Source: Brienomyrus brachyistius
Lineage: Eukaryota > Chordata > Actinopteri > Osteoglossiformes > Mormyridae
Reading direction: 5' to 3'
NCBI RefSeq assembly: GCF_023856365.1
Contig: NC_064537.1
Location: forward strand, 11,161,072-11,225,071
DNA: 64,000 nucleotides
The position numbers and the translations under genes were made by a program. How positions within the stretch are numbered: the first letter of the stretch is position 1; every line of letters begins with the position of its first letter. Shown here in pieces: positions 56,115 to 64,000 of the stretch. Under the pieces are notes generated by a model, which worked only from the letters and a program-made list of their open reading frames with translations, had not been told where the DNA came from and searched no databases.

Positions 56115-57425
56115 GGCAGGGAACGTGCAGATCACACACACAGGGCAGGGAACATGCAGACTACACACAGATGGGGGTATGGAACGTGCAGACCACACAC
56201 AGATAGGGCAGGGAGCATGCAGACCTCTCATACATGGGGCATGGAACATGCAGAACCTCACACACACATGGGGCAGTGAACATGCAGACCCTTCACACAC
56301 ATGGGGCAGGGAACATGCAGACCCCTCACACACACAAGGGGCAGGAAACAGCAGACCCTTCACACACATGATGCAGGGAACATGCAGACCCCTCACACAC
56401 ACATGGGGCAGGGAACATGCAGACCCCCTCGAACACACATGGGGCAGGGAACATGCAGACCCCTCACACACACGATGCAGGGAACATGCAGACCCCTCAC
56501 ACACACATGAGGCAGGGAACATGCAGACCCCTCGAACACACATGGGGCAGGGAACATGCAGACCCCTCACACACGGGGCAGGGAACATGCAGACCACACA
56601 CACCGGGCAGGGAACATGCAGACCTCTCACACAAATGGTATGGAAACATGCAGACCCCTCACACATGGGGCAGGGAACATGGAGACCACACCACACACAC
56701 ATGGGGCAGGGAACATGCAGACCCTTCACCCACGGGCAGGGAACATGCAGAACACACACACACACGGAGAGGGGGGCAGGGAACATGCAGACCCCACGCA
56801 CACACACTTGGCATGGAACATGCAGACTCCATGCACACACACAGGGCAGGGAACAATGCAGTCCCCACACACACAGGGCAAGGAACATGAAGACCCCACA
56901 CACACAGGGCAAGGAATATGCAGACTCCACGCACACACACTTGGCTTGGAACATGCAGACCCCACACACACGGGGCAGGGAACATGCAGACCACACACAC
57001 ACGGGGCATGGAACATGCAGACCACACACACACGGGGCATGGAACATGCAGTCCCCATACACCGGGCAGGGAACATGCAGACCACACACACACGGGGCAT
57101 GGAACATGCAGTCCCCACACACACAGAGCATGGAACGGCATGGAACATGCAGTCCCCACACACACGGGGCATGGAACATGCAGACCACACACACACGGGG
57201 CATGGAACATGCAGTCCCCACACACACAGGGCAGGGAACATGCAGTCCCCACACACACGGGGCATGGAACATGCAGTCCCCACACACTCGGGGCATGGAA
57301 CATACAGACCATACACACACACACGGGGCATGGAACATGCAGTCCCCACACACACGAGGCAGGGAACATACAGACCACACACGCATGGGGCATGGAACAT
57401 GCAGACTCCACACACACACACACAG
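56115..57425. repeat. Minisatellite of about 40 copies, unit about 30-36 bp
   Basis: The unit is 'gggcagggaacatgcagacc' followed by 'cctcacacacacatg' with variable CA length. Sub-families are ordered along the array: 'gggcagggaacatgcagaccc' with 'ctcacacac' on the left, and 'gggcatggaacatgcagtccc' or 'gaccacacacacacg' on the right. The array resembles the SINE block 'ggagaacatgcaaactccac' plus 'acacatg'. Long frames on both strands (up to 548 codons) are artefacts of low-stop repeat sequence. Confidence 0.97.
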
Positions 57426-58029
57426 TGTGGACTGGTATGGATTGACAACCGCTGTATTCTTTTTTGACCCTTGAACCCTGGTGTGGGCAGGAAGCTTCCG
57501 GAATGGTCCTGTGACCCTGTCTACTCCAGACAAGGAGGCTGCGAATGTCCGTTTAACTGCTGGTGGGGGCATGGGTCAGGGGAAGATTCCTACTAAAGAG
57601 GAGGCCTGTGGAGGGATCCTTACCCCCTCCCAAGTGCCTCGGTGCCGTCTCCCTTGGATTTTAAAATGCAGCCCCTCTCTCCTTACGGCAGGTCCCCTGA
57701 CCTGCAGGACGGACTCTGATTGGACCATTTGGGATATAGCTCCTCCCCTGGCTGTCAGCCGCCCTGCACCATCTGTTTGCCCCTGGCTGCCTTCCCAGCA
57801 TTCCTTTCAGTTGAGTAAAAGTGTGCGGGACAGGATAGCACCTCAGTGTGGCCATTCCGCAGTATCGCCAGTGCCAGGGATCTTGGGGGGGGGGCTTGAG
57901 TGTCCTGAAGCGAGCCCCCAGACACCCCCCCCAGGAGAGCCATGTTTCCCAAAGACTGGGCTGCAAATACCGGTCACATACATTGTTGTTTTTGCTGTCC
58001 CTGTGGACATCATACATTCATAAAAAATA
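57426..58029 (+). other. Septin 9 intron segment
   Basis: No exon or confident repeat recognised. Includes C/G runs near 57886 and 57925. Confidence 0.45.
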
Positions 58030-58222
58030 TGTGCATGTGTGTGTCTGTGTGTGTGTCTGTGTGTGTGTGTGTGTGTCTGTGTGTGTGTGTGTGTGTCTGT
58101 GTGTGTGTCTGTGTGTGTGTGTGTGTGTGTCTGTGTGTGTGTGTGTGTGTCTGTGTGTGTGTCTGTGTGTGTGTGTGTGTCTGTGTGTGTGTGTGTGTGT
58201 CTGTGTGTGTGTGTGTGTGTCG
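58030..58222. repeat. Long (TG)n tract with regular C interruptions
   Basis: About 193 bases of alternating TG in which a T is replaced by 'ct' roughly every 10-20 bases ('gtgtctgtgtgtgt'). Some spacings repeat, suggesting growth of an interrupted parent block. Confidence 0.97.
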
Positions 58223-60874
58223 CTTTGCATAGATCACATTTGGGACCAGAATGTCCCCAAAGTTCGGTAAAACCTGAAGCCAATTTGATAAAAAAATCTG
58301 TGAATGCAATCAAAAAAGTAAAAGTGCCAAAAGTCTTGTATTTTGGTTGGTTAGGGCTGGGTGGGGGTTAAGGGTGTCGTGATTGGGCTTAGGGTTTTTT
58401 CCATAGAAATGAATGCACGGTCCCCATTTAGATAGGAAGACCAATGTGTGTGTGTGTGTGTGCGTGTGTGTATGCACATGTGTGTGTGTCTCCTACTTCC
58501 CCAACAGGAGGCTCTGCCCCCTGAAGGATGCTGTCACCCACAGAGCCACAGTTTGCTGCCCAGAGGGGCTCCTACTGTGGTGCCCCCACCCCCCCCCCAC
58601 CCCAGCCTCGGGTTCTGGGGGTCGCAGTCGGCTGATGACTTGACTCAGACCCAGGCTGCCGTCTGCATTTCAGGCCTGTGCTGGAACCAGGCGAGTCCAT
58701 CAGACATTTTTAAGGGAACTCGGGGGCTGATTACTTTCGGAATTGCTTTTTTTTTTTTTTTTAATACTCTGCATGGACTAGTGTAGTGGCGTGCAAATTA
58801 CACATTTCCTGGATCCCTGTTGGTGGTGACCGAGAGACGGCCGGGGATATGCGGCATGCTGCCCGGAGAGACGTATGTGTTTCAGTAGGGGGTGCTATTT
58901 GCTCACAACCAAAACCGTAAAAAAAATGGTATCTTTCAGGTTGCATGATATTACCCAGACTCCTCAGAATGAAGGTCCATCAGACATCTCTGCCTAAACT
59001 CGACGCGTCGATCCTTCACTCTGCAGCTCTGCCACCTCTAATTTAATTGGGGTAATTTGCCAGAAAGTGCACGACTCTGATTCGCTGCACCGGAACCCGT
59101 CTTTAAAGCTGGGACCGGCAGCTCGGGTTTACCTGGGATTCCGGTGGGCCGGAGTCATCAGGACACCGGTTTGCTTCGGGATTTGCCAGGGCCCTTGATG
59201 CCGTAGCGTCCATCCTGGTTAAAACAACAAGAGCAGACCATAATAACGTATCGGCCCTTTTCCCAGGATCTGATTCCCATGTTCGCTGATACCTTCCAGA
59301 TGTTACCTCAAGTGCTGGCTGTTTTAAGTCGTGACCCCGGCTGCCTTCTCTGGCGGGGGAACCTCCACGACCCCAACTCGCATCCAAGCTCACTTGCGCC
59401 CCCCCCAGCCTGTAATTGGTATTCACTGGCGTCGAAACAAAAGAAAGTTACAGCAGAAAAAAACCGGCAGAGGACGACCACAAATACGTAAATATAATTA
59501 AATATTCCTTTTAGCGGTCCCGCTCACCAGAGACGTCTCCCGCCATCGTGAACTAAGAGCAGGGATTTCCCAGAATTCCAAAACCCATGTCTGCTATTTG
59601 GGGTGGAGGGGCAGCTACGTGTCCCTCCCTGTCCGTCCGCCCGATCCTCACCAGAATCTCGGCGTGAGTGGCTGCCCCAGGCAAGACTCGCTGGAGTTCC
59701 GGAGCCACATGAAAATCCGTACCGGCTGTGGATGGATCCGATTAGACGCTAGGGCTACGCATGGTTTGCATTAGAGTCAAGGACAAACAAACGGTGGATC
59801 TCGTCTCCTTCTGGGCCAGAGGGGGACGACGACGAAGAGGAAACGCTTTCCTGCTCTCCTCCTCCTCGTTATGCCATGTTGTCACGAAAGGCCGGGCTGA
59901 ATATGCCGGACTCTTTTCCATGTTTTGACCCTGACTCTCTGCAGAGATGACGTCGGGAGTGAGTGACAGGAGAGAGGGCAGCCGCAGCGTGCATGAGTAC
60001 GTCTACAGCTCCCACATCCTTCCTGCGGATGTCCGTGTGCCGCCTCGCCGCATCCGGGGAGCCAGTGAGGGCTGACCCATGCAGCTGGGCCAGCCTGAGC
60101 CGCCTCTGACGGGATTCGGTGGTTATGACGGAGGCACGAGGAAGGAAACGCCACCCCGGAGTGAAACAAAGGAGAACGGTGGTCAGGCCCGGGCTTCTGA
60201 CCGTGCAGTGGAGCCCACAGCCCTTACAGGAAGGCAGGGGAAAGGGGGCCGGCTAAGGCACCGGCTGATGCGGTTTATAGAGACACACAGATTTTAAAAA
60301 CCCAGTCGGTGAGAAAAACAGACTGTCATTAAAGACCTTTCCGTCAGACTGGCATGTTCTTCATGTTAAACAGTCAAAACTCGTCTGGTTCCAGTCGTCT
60401 TTTAGATGAATGAAACTTATCTTTTCCTGTTAGACTGAGCTGCTCTGCTTCCTAACCCGTGTCTGTTCTTATCTGTATGAAATTAGCCGATGGCACATCC
60501 GTTAGCAGACGGCGGATCTGTGAGCTGCCTCCGTAATCTCTACCATCTGCTCAGTGGACATCGTGCCCCCCCCGAGTCAGGCCTGATCTCAGGGGAGGAG
60601 CAGGAGATGCCGGTCAGCTCGAAGCTTTATCAGCTCATCCATTCATCCGTCTTGACATGCTTGCCGTGACAACTTGTCCCAGGAAAGACGGGGCACTGGG
60701 GACCTCCCAGCACATGAGGCCAGACCGAAGAGCGTCACTAATTAAATGTGTGAAACTATAACATGCAAACATGTTTGGTACAGTTGGTTTTCCTGAGGAA
60801 AGCAGGCAGCCTGATCCATGGAGGGCCGATGTGGGTGCTGGTTTTTGAGATGGCCAGTCAGCCAATAATAAAGC
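58223..60874 (+). other. Septin 9 intron segment
   Basis: No exon or confident repeat. A second, shorter TG tract lies at 58446-58490, and a T run at 58747-58762. Confidence 0.45.
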
Positions 60875-60960
60875 AGCGATTCTCAACTCCAGTCCTGGGG
60901 ACCCACTGTCATTGGTTGATTGAGAGGCCATCCCTGACAAATCACTTCTGTTGGACCTTG
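60875..60960. repeat. Possible hAT MITE end
   Basis: 'cagcgattctcaactccagt' followed by 'cctggggaccca' is similar to the start of common vertebrate hAT-derived short repeats. A matching right end is not clear. Confidence 0.35.
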
Positions 60961-61285
60961 AGTGCTGGGATTCTTGGCTCCACATTCCATTATCCAGAGC
61001 AGTTCAGGTCAGCATCCTTCGCCAGTGCAGCTATTCTGAGGATGTGACTCTGCAACTCTGCAAACTGTGATTCCAGCACGTAAACTGCCACACTGCAGGG
61101 CAGTGAGCCAGTCAAGGTGCTTTCTAAGGTCTGCAGCTTTAATTGTGAACCTGGGACACGTCTAAGACTTCGGGAATCTCCATTTAATGTTTATGATTTA
61201 TAGAATAGAAAGCCATTGTCATTGTATGGGGATCAAGTTCGAGGAAACTCAATCTTTCCAGATTCTATTATGCTCTCCTAAGAGA
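60961..61285 (+). other. Septin 9 intron segment
   Basis: Nothing recognised. Confidence 0.4.
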
Positions 61286-61291
61286 GACACA

Positions 61292-61337
<46 letters not shown>
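61286..61337. repeat. (CA)n microsatellite
   Basis: About 25 CA dinucleotides with one 'aa' near the start. Confidence 0.97.
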
Positions 61338-61340
<3 letters not shown>

Positions 61341-61404
61341 ATAAGAGAGCAGAGCTTGAGATAACAGTGGTGGGACAGCCATGTTTCCAGCACCACTGGA
61401 AGAG

Positions 61405-61520
61405 TTTTTGGGGTTAAGGCCCTTGCCCAGTAATATGATCTAAGGACTTTCCTACAACCCACAAACCTTCTACACTCTATCATGGAGTCTTAACCCACAG
61501 TGCCACACACTGCTTGCTAT
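61405..61520 (-). repeat. tRNA-derived SINE, minus strand
   Basis: Plus reads 'ggggttaaggcccttgccca', then 'ctacaacccacaaaccttct' and 'gtcttaacccacagtgccac' plus 'acactgct'. This is the reverse complement of a SINE head with the order B box, A box, start. Confidence 0.65.
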
Positions 61521-62278
61521 ATTGTGCTGCCAGCCTGTGAAGGCTATATCACCAACTTGTTGTGTAATCAGGCCCAGGATCTTGTGGACACGGGTGCTAA
61601 TGCAGGATGTAAATGTGCATAATTGCCAGGTGTGCTCACAAAAAAATTATTTCTGAGGGTCTCAAAGTACTTTGAGACCACAGTCAGTGGGGGTTGATTG
61701 ATAGTCAATGGAGTCTGTCAAATTTCTGCTAACTAAAGAAAGTTTGCTAAACGAACCGATATGTTTTTTTGTGATCACGGGCTCTTAGGAGAACTAAGCA
61801 TCTGTATTCATTAACTCACTGCTGCACAGTCTGTCCACCTATAATAGCTTAGTACTCGCTGGGGGAGCCATGTGATGGCTGGAAGAGTGCGCTGAGCCAT
61901 GCAGACATGGCACAAACACACAGCTGTGCACTGATTTGAACCTGCAGCCTGGGCGATCTGATGCAACAATGTTAGACACATTTATTGTTCTTTCGTTCTG
62001 TAATGGTCTACATTTGTTATGTAAATATTGTACAGTTTGTTCCGAATGATTCCTAAGGCCACATAATTGGAGTAAGATCCTCATTTCTAAATCTGAGCTG
62101 ATTGATAGCTTGTGTTTGCACAGGGACGTGATTAAAACACAGAGGCACACTTGGCTTTCAAGTGCTGCGGGGATGTTGTTCTTCTGCTGGCCGTGTGCGA
62201 GCTGCCTGCCTGCTCCCTGCTCTGCAGACGGTCCCCTCTCCACCCACAATACTCCCCATTGACACCCAATGAATGAGG
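61521..62278 (+). other. Septin 9 intron segment
   Basis: Nothing recognised. Confidence 0.4.
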
Positions 62279-62393
62279 GGCGTGGCCTACCAGGCTGTCA
62301 TGTGACTCCCGTGTGTGGGCGGGGCTTCTTAGTGCCTGTGCCTCCAGCTGGAGCGAGACAGAGGGTGATTGCAAGCGAGCAGGGCGAGGGAGG
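62279..62393 (+). promoter_or_regulatory. Candidate promoter and non-coding first exon within septin 9
   Basis: Two Sp1-type GC boxes, 'ggggcgtggc' at about 62278 and 'gggcggggc' at 62317-62325, are followed within 70 bases by a GC/GA-rich segment ending 'gcgagggagg' at 62393 and a strong donor 'gtaagt' at 62394. No ATG lies between 62330 and 62393, as expected for a non-coding exon. Mammalian septin 9 has transcripts starting downstream of the large exon, so the placement is suggestive. There is no homology evidence. Confidence 0.35.
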
Positions 62394-62914
62394 GTAAGTG
62401 AGAACACTGTAGCTTTCTGCTTTCATATTGCTGCTGGTTTTTTCCCCTCCTTTTTTCACTTGGCTGTCTGTGTCGTTATTCTCCTCGCGGTTTACTTGCA
62501 GACAAATGCTGCAGTGAGGCCTCTGGCACCTCGCCAGAGAGGAGGACAGAGAAAGAGAGAACGGGAGGGGGCTTTGCTCTTGGGATAGTTAAAAGTTTGT
62601 CAGGTATCTTTGCAGGTTTCTCTTTTGCAGGGGAAGGGGGAGGTGGGAGGTGGGAGGCTTCCTGCTACTGCTCACTTTGGTGCCGTGTTCTGAGCGGGTG
62701 GGGTGGTTGATTGTTGCACTCCTTTCAACCTTCTGGATGTAAGGATGTCCCCTGCCATCCTGATTCCTCTGCATTCCCTTTGCCTCCTCTCTTCCCCTCC
62801 CCTCCCCTCCGGGCCGAGCTGGGTTGGGTCGGGTCGCAATTTGTAGCCGGTGAGCATGCTACTCACGTTTGCTCATTTGGCATGCATGTTAGCATGCATG
62901 TGTCCCTGCTGCGC

Positions 62915-62950
<36 letters not shown>

Positions 62951-64000
62951 GCGTGCACTCTAGGGGCCCGCGCTGCCATCCATCTGCAAACGGAGCGGGC
63001 GGTGAGCCGTGGGTCCTGTCTCACATGGGCTCAGTGGGAAGGTCAGCCCCACCTCAAGGTCGGCTTAAATTCCGAACCTCAGCACTTTCACGTTTAGCAG
63101 ACGGCACGTGAGGCAGCGTCCAAGCTGCCCTGCAGTGGCATTCTCTCGTCTGCCTCACTCGGCGACGTCAGCGGACCCTTCACGCATCGGGGTTGGCACC
63201 GGCTCAGCGGTTTGGTATGCATCTGAGTTTGTTCCGTTTATTCTGCATGCAACAGGTCGGCCTTGTCACTGAGGGGCGGAGAGAAAAAGTGCAATATACA
63301 TAATGTTACGATAAAAGTACGGTATGCTTTCTGTTGGTTCTTCTTGTTGAGTCTTCCACGCTCGTGCATCAAAGGAGTGCTGCTCTGCAGACGCTCCGTG
63401 TTTCATACGCGCACGTAGCCGTGCCCCCGCCACAGGGAACCGGCCACACCCCCACCCCGGCCCACACCTCGTCACCAGCGTGCCCCCTTCCTGTCAATGC
63501 GGCGGTGCCATTTCTGTCCTCTGAGATTTTAAGGTGTCTGTTCCAGGGTGGATGTCGTCCTGACTGTGTGTAACAGCTGCGCATTACCTGCTAGATTTAT
63601 TTGGCATCGTAGAAGGTTCGCTGCCGCCCTGCTGGTGGAGGCCTGCCGTTACGTCGAGTTTTGGTTGTTTGGTCACAGGTTTATGATTGTCGTGCGCGCT
63701 TCATCCCAGTCCTACACCCCTGCTGCTGGGCCTCTTTCTCCTGTTAAACCACGGAGAAGATGACTCAGCCGGGGGCCAGAACCAACCTCAACATGGTACC
63801 TTGGCACCACCCCATCTCTCTCTTCCTCCCACTGGTTGGTTCGATTTCAGTTTCCAAGGAAGTGGTGCAGCCGAGGTTTTCTAAGGTGCTTCACTGGAGT
63901 AGTTCATTTGCACAAGCAGCAAAGGGCTGCCACCAACACGCTTTGTAAGACACATTTACTGTATTTCGTTTTTTTAAACAATTCCTGATTCGCAGCCAAG
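62394..64000 (+). other. Septin 9 intron segment to window end
   Basis: No GTPase-domain exon is found. A CT/CA compound microsatellite lies at 62915-62951. The frame at 63760-63948 begins after 'accacggagaag' but has no consensus donor and no septin similarity. Confidence 0.45.
62915..62951. repeat. (CT)n(CA)n compound microsatellite
   Basis: About eleven CT units followed by about eight CA units. Confidence 0.95.

Noticed and set aside
56115..57425. CRISPR-like regular array
   Set aside because: Units are contiguous tandem repeats without unique spacers, and the DNA is vertebrate. The same applies to the other minisatellites.
55926..57572. Very long open frames (up to 548 codons), rich in Cys or in His/Thr
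   Set aside because: They coincide with the 30-36 bp minisatellite, occur on both strands and have no domain.
58020..58371. Cys/Val and Thr/His repeat frames
   Set aside because: Translations of a TG microsatellite.
63764..63806. Possible extra septin 9 first exon starting MTQPGARTNLNM
   Set aside because: The base after the candidate exon is a GT, but the site 'gtacct' is a poor donor, and the peptide does not resemble any septin 9 start I know.
48498..64000. Search for the septin GTPase domain (G1 GQSGLGKST-like motif) on the plus strand
   Set aside because: No such motif appears in any plus frame to the end of the window.

Overview
The window is ray-finned fish (teleost-type) nuclear DNA. 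The evidence is spliced exons with GT donors and AG acceptors, several fish-type LINE, Tc1, hAT and gypsy relics, many copies of a tRNA-derived SINE with an ATGGATGG tail, and abundant micro- and minisatellites. I cannot name the species. Most long open frames lie in repeats and are not genes.

One protein-coding gene is recognisable: the 5' half of septin 9 (SEPTIN9, plus strand), a filament-forming GTP-binding cytoskeletal protein. Three alternative first coding exons lie in series at 18222-18243 (MKKSVQS), 27018-27039 (MEGDKIA) and 38017-38071 (18 residues starting MSDSTVNAH). Each ends after the first base of a codon at a GT donor and can join in frame to the shared exon at 47828-48497, which encodes the basic, disordered, microtubule-binding N-terminal region. 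They correspond to mammalian isoforms a, c and b, in the order I recall for the human gene. The GTPase-domain exons must lie beyond base 64000. The shared exon carries two apparent one-base deletions. A further promoter with a non-coding first exon may lie near 62.28-62.39 kb.

Layout: 1-18 kb is intergenic and repeat-dense. It holds a two-part minisatellite, a nested stack (CR1-like LINE, gypsy gag/protease relic, Tc1-like element, L2-like LINE), a second Tc1-like element, a gypsy-like element with paired LTRs and a polypurine tract, and a hAT (ZBED-like) transposon with a SINE nested in it. The 18-48 kb part holds the first exons and their introns, with LINE and SINE copies and minisatellites of 15, 44, 25 and about 42 bp units. 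The 48.5-64 kb part is intron with more SINEs, a hAT MITE, a roughly 1.3 kb minisatellite that appears to have grown out of a SINE, and long TG/CA tracts.

I found no CRISPR array, operon, genuine tRNA or rRNA gene, or novel defence-type system. The most notable points are the conserved multi-promoter architecture of septin 9, the two frame breaks in its common exon, the SINE-seeded minisatellite, and a minisatellite whose units each carry a splice-acceptor-like motif.
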